Shown: positions 46,295 through 57,959 of the stretch, piece after piece
Layout of the letters: each line of letters starts with the position of its first letter
How positions within the stretch are numbered: the first letter of the stretch is position 1
From: Juglans regia
Taxonomy: Eukaryota > Streptophyta > Magnoliopsida > Fagales > Juglandaceae
Length of the DNA stretch: 64,000 nt
Direction of reading: 5' to 3'
Assembly: GCF_001411555.2 (NCBI RefSeq)
Contig: NC_049909.1
Span: 7,633,485 to 7,697,484, forward strand
Translations under genes and position numbers: made by a program
Notes under the pieces: model-generated
What the model was told of the DNA's origin: nothing
The model's database searches: none
What the model saw: the letters and a program-made list of their open reading frames with translations, nothing else

Positions 46295-49043
46295 TGTAAC
46301 GACCCGATCCTATATTTTTAGGAATAAATTATAGATAATTTTATTAGGCTCAATAAATGAGTTAAAACCCAATAAAAGAATTTATCGGATAGATTATTTT
46401 TATTAAACCTAGAATTAAGGCTCTATTATTATTATTTTTCTCTACTCCAAGCTCATGAGTGGTAGAGTCCAAATACTATTATTATTCTTATTTCCTTTTC
46501 GTCATAAAACTCCTAGTTATCGAATTTTTCTTCTATAAATTTCAATAATCCACTCACATGTACATTCACTACTCTTTTTATCTAGGGTTTTCTTTTAGGT
46601 TTTCAAACATATATACATATACACGTTTCACTCACCAAAACTGCAAGCCGCAAGTCGTCCACTGTGAGTCTTCCAATCACGTATCAAAACAATGCATGCA
46701 CGGCTTCATCCGTTTCCTTTGCATTCACGCTTCTCATCCTAGGGTTTTCCTCTTGGCTCTCAACCGGCTAGGTTTATAAATAAGTTAAGCCCTCCTCTGC
46801 ATGAAAGGCATAGTTACTGCCGCCAATGTCTAAATACACTCACGCACACAGAGCACCTTTCACAAACCTCCTCCCCTCAAAACCACAACACACGTCCAGG
46901 AAAACAACCTCCACCACCTCCCCTTAGTTCATCCAGCAGACCACCCAAGACCTTCACCATGACGACCACCGAAAACCACAGCCACAGCCCCACGTTCAGT
47001 CCCGCAGCACGGCTACCCCGGTTCACCACCTAACGTTCACCCTCCAACACCCCTAGCTCATGTCTCTGCCCTCAGCCAATGCGTAACCGAGAACCACCAA
47101 CTTCCCCACACGCAGCAACCAAAGCTCTACCCTCCACCATCGTCGCCCAGCCGTTGAGAAACCATACGGACAATACTCTGTTTTACTACACCGAAACAAA
47201 GGAATTATCCTTGCCCAAACCGAGAGCCACGTTTTGCCACTAGTGGGCTGCGACGCCACCGTCAACAGCAACAGACGACGTCGGAGATCTAGCCTCCACT
47301 GCCCAGTGACGCCACAACAAGCTGCCACCCTTGCTCTGTAAGTTCACGCTGTGTCCTCTCCCTCTCATTCATCCCGTAAACTCTCTTTCACTCATTCTCT
47401 CTCTTGTGCCGCACCACTGCTGGAGAAGCCCAACATGACGCCGACCACTCCTAGCCACTATGAAACTCGACTAGACACCACGACCCTTCGTCGCACTCAG
47501 CCTCTCTCTCGGTGAGCATCACACCACCCTCCACTTCCGTAAACTACTTTTATTCCCGTCTCGTAAGCTGCCTTCTTCCCTATTTTATGTGTTTTATTTT
47601 CAGACTTTCCCAAAATGCCCATGCCCATTATGATGTTTTCGTAAAAATACCCATGTCTATTTAGGATTAAAAGAAGAGAATATTCTAGTGTAAGGAAGAA
47701 TCTAGGTTTAGGAAATATAGACTATTTTAGTAGTTTAGGTTTTAAATAAAGTCATAGGTTTAATTAGAAATTTACGAAAATTTCGTGTTTATTTTTATAG
47801 GTGACCGACTACGCGCCGAAAATAGTGGATTAGCACTGCAAGGTAAATAGCATGATCATATCCTTACATGTATGTACGGTGAACTGCTTGTCTTTTTATA
47901 GAAGATATTATGCATGTATGCCCTTCATTGGAAGCCCCTTTTTACGTACCCAAGATATGATAAAATTATGAAAAATTCATGATTTTATGAAAAGTATTAT
48001 GCATTAAGTTATTTATGACAAATTATGATTTTATGAAATGAGTTATACATCAACAGATTTATGAAAAGTCATGATTTTATGTGAGAGTTATACATTAAAA
48101 TAAATTATGAAAAGCCATGCATGATTTTATTTGAAAATTTATGCATTAAAGTATTTATGAAAAATCATGTTTTATGCGATGAAACATGTATCACGACATT
48201 TATGAAATAATGTGATTTCATTTGAAATCTATGATATGATATGACAAGATATGACAAGTATGCATGTGATTTCTTTTGAAATCTATGATATGACAAGTAT
48301 GCAAGTATGATTATGACGAAGTATGATTATGATAAGATATGTAACGGCCTATGTTATGATATGAAAATGGTGCCTATGTTATGGGCATATTGCATTGCCA
48401 AGTCGTGCATGCTGGTAATGCACTCAGTATGGATTCTTTATGTATGGATTCCACAACCCGGGACCACGGGTAGAATCAGAATCTACTTAGATTCGCTAAC
48501 CTTAACTCACGGGGGTCAACAGTGGGTAACGGCCTATGATAAGTGAAAGATAAGTTAATGTTCATGTTCATGTTATTTATGTATGTATGTATTTATGAAT
48601 ATGCACGTTTTTTTTAGAAATCTTATGTTTATTATGTTTACTGTATGATGTGTTGCTTATTGAGTATTCGACTTATTTTAGTTTGTTTTTATGTTTTTAA
48701 ACTACCCCAGGTGATGACATTTATGAGGATGAGACTGCAGAACATGACTTGACTCCGGGAGGCGAGGCAGAGGCCTAGACAAATTATGCTATGATTATTT
48801 CTATGGTTTAAAGTTTCAATAAATTATTTTGATAAGCACATGAGACTTCCGTATTTTTTAAATAAGTGCTTCCGCAGACTCTATTTTGGATTCTCAGTAA
48901 TTATTAAAGTTTGTTTTATTTATGGAAACTTTCGCGTCTGGCGCGTTGTTAACAAAAAAAAAAAGTTTTAAATTCAAGTTTAGTAGTAGCACACTGGCTC
49001 CTCGAAAATTCTAAAATGTCTTTTTGGGAAGCGGGGTGTTACA
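46295..49043 (+). mobile_element. Solo LTR of family D nested in LTR E
   Basis: It begins TGTAACGACCCGATCC and ends GCGGGGTGTTACA, flanked by the perfect 5-bp repeat ACCAA (46290-46294 and 49044-49048). The family match to 8451-11268 is read from both termini and internal landmarks. The GC-rich leader-like part (46860-47510) ends in a donor-like TCTCG|GTGAGC at 47511. Later landmarks are an exon-like block, short 'catgattttatg' repeats (47970-48200), the TGAGT-attcg-ACTTA dyad (48661-48675) and the acceptor-like 'ccccag' at 48710. Confidence 0.93.
47801..47842 (+). other. Exon-like 42-nt block in the nested D-family LTR
   Basis: It is entered through 'atttttatag' and left through GCAAG|GTAAATAG. 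It has the same length and place as the block in solo LTR D. With the upstream donor at 47511, a first intron-like segment of 289 nt results. Confidence 0.45.
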
Positions 49044-49336
49044 ACCAAACTACGTATTAGTTTCCTTTACTACCTGTCACAGCAGTTTTGTTACCAATCA
49101 TAATTGTTTCTCCTTAAGCCTCAGCCATGCGGCAAGACCACCAATTTTTCTTTTCTTTTCTTCCCATCACCATATGATGCGAACCCATCCAATTCTCGCA
49201 AGACCACCATCTCAGAAAACCCTGACTGAACGCATGCACGTTGCACCATCATTGAGACAATTGCCAACCATTGTCCGTCGATGTCCCTGCACCACTCAAT
49301 CATTGTTGTAGGGGACCATTGCACACTGCGGCTGCA

Positions 49337-49725
49337 TTGCAAGCCCCCAGCCTCCATCGCCATGTAAAACCGATGCCACAACCAGCCGACGTGAAGTCGT
49401 TTGTCCCCTGTTTTAGCCATCGCCCACGCCGGTTGCCTCAGTCGCAAGAGACGACCCTGCCACTGCTCCTAGCCACCTTGTTGCCGTTTCGTCGCTACCC
49501 TCACGGTGAGTCCCTCACACGCTGACAAACGGCTACCTTGCAAGCCCCCAGCCTCCATCTCCATGTAAAACCGATGCCACTACCAGCCCACGTGAAGCCA
49601 TTTGTCCCCTGTTTTAGCCACCGCCCATGCCAGTTGCCTCAGTCGCAAGAGATGACACTGCCACCGCTCCCAACCACCTTGTTGCCGTTTCCTCGTTGCC
49701 CTCACAATGAATCCCTCACACGCTG
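49337..49725 (+). repeat. Tandem duplication of about 198 bp in LTR E
   Basis: Two units each begin with 'ttgcaagcccccagcctcca' and end with 'ccctcacacgctg'. They differ at scattered positions. The first unit ends with donor-like 'cacGGTGAGTcc'; in the second it reads 'cacAATGAATcc', so the donor is lost there. Confidence 0.85.
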
Positions 49726-50904
49726 CTCTCTTTCTCTCACTCTCTCACTCTCCATTTGCTCTCTCACTCTAACCAGTTTTCTGTCATCACCCCACCACCT
49801 GCTCGTTGCCATCGTGCCGTCCATCTCTCGTTGAGCATGTTGGTTTTTTTTTTTTTTTTGTGTTTTCTCTCTATCGCACGAAATGTTTCTAGTTTGGGTA
49901 GTTGAAATTCCATGCATGGTTATTTTGTAAATTTCAGTTTGGTTATATGTGGGTCAACTTGGGTCAGTTCCTAAAATACCCTTATCATCAGAATAATAAT
50001 AGGATAATCATGTGTTGATCTTTCTATATTAAACTCAATTTGTGTAGATTTTTTTTAAAAACAAGATTTTATTTTGAATCCTTTAAAGAGATACTAATTA
50101 GTCTATTTTTATTAAATGAAATTGTTGCTTTCCTATTTTTGATCAATTTTGTTATAATTATGTTAGGAAAATTTTTTAAAACTAGAGATGTATTTTTGTG
50201 GCATAGATAATTAGTAAGAATATTAATATGCAATTTTAAAAATATTCAGAGTTTTATAGTTAGAGAAATTATGTGGATATTGAGAAATTCTGGAAGTGAT
50301 GATATTTTATGATTATGAGAATTTTAAGTATTGAGGAATTAAAATAGGTTAATTTTAGCATTTTAGGTTTAAATATTGAAATACGTGTTCAACTGAAAAT
50401 TTACAAGAATTACGTGATTATTTTATAGGTGACAATTAATGTTTGTTCGGCATTATTGAGGAAATATTCGAAATGCTAAAAAGTTCATGTTAGCGGGGTT
50501 CATATGCTAGTTTTGCATAAAAGGAATGAAATGAGGTTGACTTTGAAAATATGCATGTTTCTTTTTGAAAAGAAATATAAAAACGACCTCAGATGTTTGA
50601 TCTACATATGCATAAATTCAATATAAGAGAAAATATTTTCTGTCATGACTGGTGTAAACATGAGCTGATTTTGTACATTTTATTTCTGAACTATGCAAAA
50701 AGAGCGAATATGAAAATCTAAAAGTTCTTGCTATGAATAAATAAAGATGTTTTGATTCTGTTTATTTCAAACATGTGAAATGATTTGAAGCTGTTTCAGT
50801 TTTCGATTTTGATATGATGTGGCATCTGAAAACCTTGGAATGAATTTCTGATTCTGTATATGAATATGATCTGGTTCCAATGTTGTTCTGTTCTGTATCT
50901 GTTA

Positions 50905-51148
50905 AGGCCCTGCCATAGGTATAATGGTTGTTTATAACCCTACCACGAGAATGAAACATGATATACAACCTAGCCACGGGTATAATGATGGTTTATAACC
51001 CTACCACGAGTGAAACATGGTATACGGCCGAACCACGAGTATAATGATGGTTTATAACCCTACCACGGGGGTGAAAACATGGTATACGACCTAGCCACGG
51101 GTATAGTGGTGGTTTATAGCCCTACCATGGGGTTGAACATGGTATATT
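50905..51148 (+). repeat. About 60-bp minisatellite in LTR E, four units
   Basis: Each unit is built on 'ggtttataaccctaccac' and closed by 'aacatggtatac'. The same unit occurs three times in the 3' LTR of F and twice in its 5' LTR, in opposite orientation. Confidence 0.85.
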
Positions 51149-51722
51149 TTCCGATGCAATGCTCTGATATGATATGAAGATGATGTCTTAGATTATCATA
51201 TGCCGAAGGATTTGTGAATAAGAAAGTTTTTTTTGAAAGTTTCACTTTGATGTTTTGTAACAAGTTTTGTTTATGCATTCTGAAAGTAAGTATGTTGTTT
51301 CTGCATTTTGAAAGTAAATATTTTATTCTACATACCGAACTTTATAAATGTTCGTGTTTATATGTTAGTAAAAGTTCTCTGCTTATTGAGTTGTTGATAA
51401 CTCACCCCTTTATCTCTACAATATTTTTTCAAATATTTTAGTAGTTCAGCTGATGATCGAGATTATGACGCATTGTGTGAGATGATTTAAGTATAGTAAA
51501 TTAAGCATAGAAAGTTTTTATGAGTATTGTTGATTTTTATTGAGAAATTTTATTGTGTTATGATGACTTGGCATTTTGAAAAATTGGTTATATTGAGAAA
51601 ATTAGTTTGAATCGAAATTTCTATATGATATTGAGAATTTGAAATCTATTATTATATTGTTAAAATGTGAATTTAAGTGATAGAATATAACTTTTTAACC
51701 CGTGCGAGATTGGGGCATTACA

Positions 51723-52466
51723 TAAATAGTGAAGAAACAATTTGCAAAAGAGAAGGGGCTATGAAAGAGCAATGAGACCAAAATGAAATTTTGATCTCGA
51801 CCTCAAATGATACTTAGATTGACGTGGATATCAATGAAAGAGCAAATGCTTTTATTTATACAGTAAAGTCTAACCGTTTGAAAGTATAACATATATAAAA
51901 GTTATGACCATTAGAAAATGATAAAGTAACTTACCATAAAACAAAAAGAAATGGATAAAATATTTGCTAGAGATCAATAGTTCAGAACAAAAAAAAGAAG
52001 ATCAGAAATTGAGTAGTTAAAAATTTAAAAAGAAATGAGTTAAAAAAATAATAAATAAATAGAATAAAATTATTTTAATAAAATAGAAAAATAATAAGGA
52101 ATGAAAAGAACGAAAAATAAGAGATTTTGGATAGATAAGTAATTAAAATACGAAAAAAAACTTACAAAACTTTTGTTCAGCCCAATGTGATTGCTCTAAC
52201 CAATCCTAGCAGTAGATTTTATGTCAGGATGACTACTATTCTATCCGTGACAGCTAGCGCTTGTCGCGGCGTTATACAGACATAGAAACCGGGGTGTTGA
52301 GAGCTGCTGCAGGAAAGTCCATTTTGTCACACGAAATGTACGAATTTTTCAGTTGGATGAGTAAAGAAAAAATAAAATAAATAATATAACAAAATAATAA
52401 AAAGTCAATTTAGAATATTCTTTTTACTTTTTATTTTTTCTCCCTTATATTATTGTCTTTCTTCCT
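51723..52466. other. AT-rich spacer
   Basis: No gene or transposon domain is recognised. 'taaat' and AGTGA follow the end of LTR E. Confidence 0.4.
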
Positions 52467-52606
52467 CCATCTAGTCTATGAAACCTCGAAAAAGAATAAA
52501 TATTTTTCTCCTGCATTGACGATACGTTCATCCTCCGCCCAATCTATGAAACGTCGAAAACGAATAAATATTTTTCACCTACACTAACGATTCATTCATC
52601 CTCTGC
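52467..52606. repeat. 70-bp imperfect tandem duplication
   Basis: Two units share 'tctatgaaac.tcgaaaa', 'gaataaatatttttc' and 'cattcatcctc.g'. They are not part of a recognised element. Confidence 0.7.
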
Positions 52607-53195
52607 AGCATTTCACGCGTCCAAGAGAAGGTAATCATTTCTCTCTCCCTAGTCTGTGTAATATGTGTATAAGGGAAGAAATTTGTAAATATATTTTTCT
52701 GGATAAAATACGTTTAAATGATCTATTAATTTTTTTTTTTTTTGACAATATGACATTATTCTCTTTGCATTTTATCTTCATTTGTATGTGTATACTTTAG
52801 GCTTTCTATAGCTTAAGAAATTTGAAAAAAAAATGCAAGTAGCCATGGCCAAGATTTGTAGTGTTTTGTTTCTTAAAGAAACCATTTTTATGTACATCCT
52901 CAAATTTTTAAATTAATTTGATGGTTTCTAGTTGTGTGGATTTGATGTGAAATTGGAAGAAAGAGTAAAAACCAGATCTCAGTCGGGAAGCTTTTCCACT
53001 ACATTGTAATATAAGGAGAGCACTGGAGAGAGAAACAGAAAATGAATCTCATTATGTTCTATTGTAAAGAAGGATAAATTAGACATTTCATATTTCGTGC
53101 ATTTCGTGTTTTATAATTGTCGTGCGCTATAGTATTTTTCATAAGTAAAATGAAGAAAAATACCCTACAACATTCATCTCCTAAATTTGAAATTA
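52607..53195. other. Spacer without recognised genes
   Basis: It is AT-rich with short poly(A) and poly(T) runs. No feature could be supported. Confidence 0.4.
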
Positions 53196-53204
53196 CTATG
53201 GACT

Positions 53205-53575
53205 GAGAGAGAGGGGATATGAGAGAGAGAGATCGAGATGTGAGAGAGTGACCATGAGAGAGAGAGAGAGATCGACGATGAGAGAGATGATGAGAGAGAG
53301 ACAATGAGAGAGAGAGCAGAGATAAGAGAGAGAACCAAGATGAGAGAGAGACAGTGGAGATGAGAGAGAGTGACGATGAGAGAGACCGAGATGAGTGAGA
53401 GAGCTCAAGATGAGAGAGAGAGAGCGAAGATGAGAGAGAGAGAGTCGAAGAGAGACACGATGAGAGAGAGAGAGAGCCCGAGATGAGAGAGAGTTGATCT
53501 GATGTGAGAGAGTCGAGGAGAGAGAGGCGATGAGAGAGAGAGACGATGGGATGAGAGAGAGGAGATGGGAGAAGC
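53205..53575. repeat. GA-rich low-complexity tract
   Basis: It consists of nearly continuous 'gagaga' broken by 'gatgagagaga' and 'gagatcgag' steps. The minus strand stays open for up to 210 codons, but only as serine/leucine-rich low-complexity text, so no protein is claimed. Confidence 0.9.
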
Positions 53576-53781
53576 CGTCTGGTGGAAGGCAAAAAAGAAA
53601 AAAAAAAAAAAAAGACCATAAGCATGCACGTAGCATGTGCATTGTATGCACCGCTACAGTGGATGCTATATAGAAGAACTCTAAAATCCAAGACTTGTCT
53701 CTTCCAACAACTTCCTTAATCCTCAAAATAACCATGGGCTTGTTGTTCTATTGCTCAGAATCCATTTCTCAAAATCCTTTC

Positions 53782-54444
53782 TGTTAAGCCCAATCCAATC
53801 TCATGCCCAAGGCCCTTAGAAGTTTGTCGTGCCCACTTTCAAAATGACCCCATTTTAACCCTTGAAACAAAACCCTAATCCCCCTCATCTTCTTTCTTTC
53901 CTCTCTTTTCTTTTCTTTCTCTCTCTCCCTCTCCGCATTGTCTCCCCTTTCCCTCCCGTGACCACGCTTGCATGCCTTTTTTGCACACAACCACACCGAC
54001 ATCGACAATGTTGTTTCTAATCTCCACCCATCTCCATCCCTTGTTAGGTGTGGTGTGATTTTAGGGAGTGCTCTGAAGACCATTAAGGTTTCTGAAATCA
54101 CAATATATATGGGGTTGTAATTATTTCAATTGTCATGGGTATATTTGTACTTTCCATATGAATCATGGGTTTGGTTATGCAGAGACTTGGCCAATTTCAT
54201 TAGTATTCCGTTAAGGGCCATGCCGGGCCACGTCTTTTAGCAGGTAAGTTAGTTATTTAAGTCAAGTCCATTAGAGTCACGTCCAGTAGTGGGCGACATT
54301 TCTATTAGTTAGTCTGAGTTCCTATATTTAAATCCAGTATCAATCTACAATGAAAGGCATTCAGAGCCTATTTTCAGTATTGTGAGTGTCTGGAGGGTCC
54401 TGGCACCTCGAATAGCCGGACTTGCTTATTCTTAATTTACAACA
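53782..54444 (+). repeat. Possible Copia-like LTR
   Basis: TGTTAAGCCC at the left and TTTACAACA at the right give TG...CA ends over 663 bp. A TATA-like 'cctatatttaaatcc' lies near 54322, and 'ggagggtcctggcacctcgaa' stands where several plant Copia LTRs have a similar block. 'aattggtta' follows, a poor match to a Copia PBS. The flanks give no target-site duplication, so the remainder may be deleted. Confidence 0.4.
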
Positions 54445-54468
54445 AATTGGTTACACCTAACATCCCTC

Positions 54469-54469
<1 letters not shown>

Positions 54470-54511
<42 letters not shown>

Positions 54512-54702
54512 ATAACTCTGTTTCTGGCTGCCATTCGCCTTGTTGTGTTAGCACTACACTAGCGACAGTGGGATACCATCTCTCTCTCGGTCTCTATCTA
54601 CCCCATTCTCCCTCTTTCTCACAATCTCCCTCTCCCTCTCCCTCTCCTTCTCCTTCTCTACCTCTGCCAACTCTCTCTCTCTCTCTCTCTCTCAATTTCT
54701 CT
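54470..54702. repeat. CT-rich low-complexity tract
   Basis: Runs of 'ctctct' are interspersed with 'ccctctcc' steps, the complement in kind of the GA tract 0.9 kb upstream. Confidence 0.9.
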
Positions 54703-55023
54703 CTATGAGATTCTCCGGCCACTAACCACCCAACTAACTTTCTCTCAATTCCTCCCTCAACATCTCTCTCTCACGTTCTCTAGCCCTCTTACCCAATAAC
54801 GCAAACACGCACGTACTGTCTCTCTCTTCCCAAGACACACCACACAACCACTCAAATGACCACCACGTCACCCATTGTCGAGAATGACCAAAGCCAGCAG
54901 CAAAGCATGGGACGCCTTGATCATCCAAAAATTTTCCCTTCACACTGTAAATGATTCTACCGACTGACCTTGAAAATGATTGTTGATGGAATTGTGAAAT
55001 TGTGTTATGTGATGTGTTATTTG
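54703..55023. other. Spacer without recognised genes
   Basis: It continues CT-rich, then becomes mixed. No coding region or transposon domain is supported. Confidence 0.4.
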
Positions 55024-55263
55024 TGGCCATGTTCTGTGTGAAGTGATAGAAATATTGTGTAGTTTTTTATGTGGTCGTATGTAGTGTGAGATAATGGGAT
55101 TATTGTGTTGTTTGGGATATGGTTGTATGTCATGTGAGATGATGAGATTATTGTACAAATTGTGATGTGGTTGTGTGTCGTGTGAAGTGATGGAATTATT
55201 AAGTACTTTGTGGTATGACTCTATGCCGTGTGAAGTCATAGGATGTTGTGTAGATTTTGGACA
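55024..55263. repeat. 48-bp minisatellite, five units
   Basis: Units begin at 55024, 55072, 55120, 55168 and 55216 with 'tggtcgtatg' or a variant and contain 'gtgtgaagtgat' and 'attattgtg'. The period is exactly 48, so the minus-strand frame through it codes for a 16-residue repeat (such as ISHDIQPYPKQHNNPI). It reads as low-information text with no known domain. Confidence 0.85.
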
Positions 55264-55444
55264 TGTACTGTTTTTCCACGTGTACTTCTTTCATCATATA
55301 ATTACTGGTTGAATGTCTACCATTTGCATATCTCAAATCTATAACTGTCTATTGAATCTTTTACTATCAAATTGTGATTTACGCGTGGAAATTGATACCT
55401 GTAAAATTATTGGCTTTTTGTGTCAATAGATTTTTGTGGGTGCA
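55264..55444. other. Flank left of element F
   Basis: No feature is recognised. The last five bases, GTGCA, are the candidate target site for F, but its partner lies outside the window. Confidence 0.4.
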
Positions 55445-56136
55445 TGCATTTCACGACCTCGAGGGTTCGAAGAGTTAACTCATATAACTTGATAATCAAC
55501 TCCAACAATACCAATGTATTTCCAAATCTAAGAATATATACTTTCAAAACTTCAAATCAAACGTAAATACTTCAATTTTATAAACCATACACACTCACAT
55601 ATCAAATCCACAATCCAACAATCCAAATAAAATATCAACTATTCTTCATGTCTCAAATAACAAACTAGAATAAAATAAAATTGACATAAGTCTCTATAAA
55701 CCATCTAAATCCATTGAAATCAACTTAATAAATAAATAACTTCCAACAGCAGCACTAATACCGTGAGATACCCAATAACTATTCACAGCTAATCTTGTCC
55801 ACAAACTCTAATACCAATCCTCAGCTGAACCATCAATGTCATCTGAAAATAATATAAAGATTAAGAGGTGAGTTATCAACAACTCAGGAAGTAGAAAGCA
55901 TATACTAGCATGTAAGCATGAATATTTATAATGTTCGGTATGCAAACAAAATACTTACTTTCAAAATGCAGAAACAACATATTCACTTTCGAAATGCATA
56001 AACAAAACTTAGTACAAAAACATTAGAGCGAAATTTCTAGAAAGACAAACTTATTCCCAAAAAGAAAATCCATTAGCATATCCAAACTGAAACATTATAT
56101 TCATATCATCTCATAGCATCACATCAGGACAAATAC

Positions 56137-56312
56137 CATGTTTAACCCCCGTGGTAGGGTTATAAACCACCATTATACCGGTGGCTGGGCCATATACCAT
56201 GTTTCACCCCGTGGTAGGGTTATAAACCATCATTGTACCCGTGGTTGCGCTGTATACCATGTTTCACCCCCGTGGTAGGGTTATAAACTCCCATTATACC
56301 CATGGCAAGTCC
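56137..56312 (-). repeat. About 60-bp minisatellite in the 3' LTR of F, three units
   Basis: Three units of 'accatgtttcacccc' followed by 'gtggtagggttataaacc' are present. The 5' LTR has two such units. Confidence 0.85.
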
Positions 56313-56726
56313 TTAACAGAAACAAAACGGAACATCATAGGAACCAGATCACATTCAGATACAGAATTAGAACTTAATGCCAAGGTTTTTAGACGACACA
56401 TCATATCAAAACAAAATATTGAATAGCTTCAGATCATTTCACATGTTCGATATAAACAGAATCCAAAACATCTTCATTTATTCATAGCAAAAACTTTTAG
56501 GTTTTCATATTCTCTCCTTTTGCAAAGTTCAGAAAAGAATGAACAAAATTAGCTCATGTCTACACCAGTCATGATAGAAAATACTCTCTTATATAGAATT
56601 TAAGTATTTATAGAATAAACATCTAAGGTCGTTTTCATATTTTTTTTCAGAAACAAATATGCTTATTTTCAAAGTTACCCTTATTTCTTTTCTTTTATGC
56701 AAAACTAGTATATGAATCCTGCTTAC

Positions 56727-56780
56727 CTGACTTCCGTGTACAAGATATGCCTTGGGTCTGTCCTCTAACAGTATCGCAAC
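56727..56780 (-). other. Exon-like 54-nt block in the 3' LTR of F
   Basis: On the minus strand it is entered through 'attgttttag' and left through AGTCAG|GTAAGCAGG. The fragment at 3768-3824 has the same block, 57 nt, with donor AA|GTAAGCGG. Confidence 0.45.
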
Positions 56781-57917
56781 CTAAAACAATAAACGTATAC
56801 CACATAAATAATAATCCAAACAGGTATACCACTAAGCTCAATTAATAAAAACTTAAACCAATCCCTTTTTAATCTAAAATTATCCATAAGGTAAATCTGG
56901 ACAGCCCATTTCAAACCGTCAATATTTTCACTCTAGCACCACCAAGTAATCTCCACCCAACCGCCACTAAACCAAACCCGAACAACCTAATAATAACCCA
57001 AAAATTAACACTAAACAGTCCCAATTACTAGCCCAAAACAGTCTCACAAAACCGTCCAAATAATAATACACCTCAACTTCAAGACTTCCAACATAAGCAA
57101 CCACAATCCAACAGATAAAATATAAAACACCATAAATTTACATAGGTAATAAGTTGTAACAAGCTTACTGTAGTAGTGTAATTCTGACCAACATTACAAC
57201 CATATCAACAACACTTTATCCACATTTCAAAATCCAACCATGTAATACCCAAAAATACCAAAAGCTTCAGAAGAGGCTTACCTAAAAGAGTCAAAAAAAC
57301 TTCAAACCACCTCGAATCAAAGCAACCCACTGAAGTCTATGCCCAAAGTTGACAGAAATCTCTAGTGAAAGAGATAGTGGTCTGCGCAAAGAAGGATTGA
57401 GGGTCTGAGTGTGTGCACGGCAAGCCAAGATAGAGTGGGTGTGTGATTGAAAACAAACCAACGAAAAATAAAGTAAAAGAGGGTCTGTGAGTGTGTAAAT
57501 AGAGGGGAAAGAGTGGATGAGAGAACAAAGTATGAGAGAGGAGAGTAACCGACACTAGTGCAAAATCGCGTGGGGGAGGTCAACGAAGAATTGCTTCAAA
57601 AAAAAAAATGGGGTTCAACATGAAGTTAGGGGAGGGATAGGTTGAGAGAAAACCGATTGAGAGAGTGCCTGCTGAAAAGTGAGGGTTTTTGGATGAGAGG
57701 AGGGATACAAGTAACTGCAAGATCATGGGTTTTGGTGTGCGTGGGTTGGAGGGATGTGCAGAAGTGCAATGCAAGGGGGAAAATCCATGGAGAAGAAAAA
57801 CAGTGCTGGCAGAAAGTGAACTTACCAAGTGATGCCATTTCAAGCTTCCTTCAAGTGTTAACTTGTTGTGGGTCGAGCTTCATCAAGTCTGGGCTGGGCT
57901 TTGGCCTAGGCGTTACA

Positions 57918-57940
57918 TCCTCGCCCCTTAAAAAAATTTC
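57918..57940 (-). promoter_or_regulatory. Polypurine tract of element F
   Basis: On the minus strand it reads 'ttttttaaggggcgagga' directly before the LTR start TGTAACGCC. It would prime plus-strand DNA synthesis. Confidence 0.8.
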
Positions 57941-57959
57941 ATCCTCAAAATTTGTCACA

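Larger units (their letters stand above)
45840..51722 (+). mobile_element. Solo LTR E, split by a nested D-family LTR
   Basis: It starts TGTAACGCCCG and ends GGGGCATTACA; without the nested LTR it is about 3.1 kb. It shares its 3' half with family F: a 'ggtttataaccctaccac' minisatellite, the TGAGT-tgttgata-ACTCA dyad (51387-51404) and the acceptor-like 'ttcag' at 51449. No PBS or coding region follows, so it is a solo LTR or LTR remnant. AGTGA precedes the left end. On the right AGTGA occurs five bases after the end, so the duplication is not clean. Confidence 0.75.
55445..57917 (-). repeat. 3' LTR of element F
   Basis: On the minus strand it starts TGTAACGCCTAGGCC directly after the polypurine tract and ends in GAAATGCA, replacing the GGCGTTACA seen in the 5' LTR. 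It holds an exon-like block, a 60-bp minisatellite, the TGAGT/ACTCA dyad at 55869-55886 and an acceptor-like TTTTCAG at 55843-55849. Its leader-like part (57280-57840) is richer in GC than the rest. Confidence 0.85.

Noticed and set aside
53059..53735. Minus-strand frames of 179-210 codons, rich in S and L
   Set aside because: They are the translation of a GA-rich low-complexity tract, with several overlapping frames open at once and no domain.
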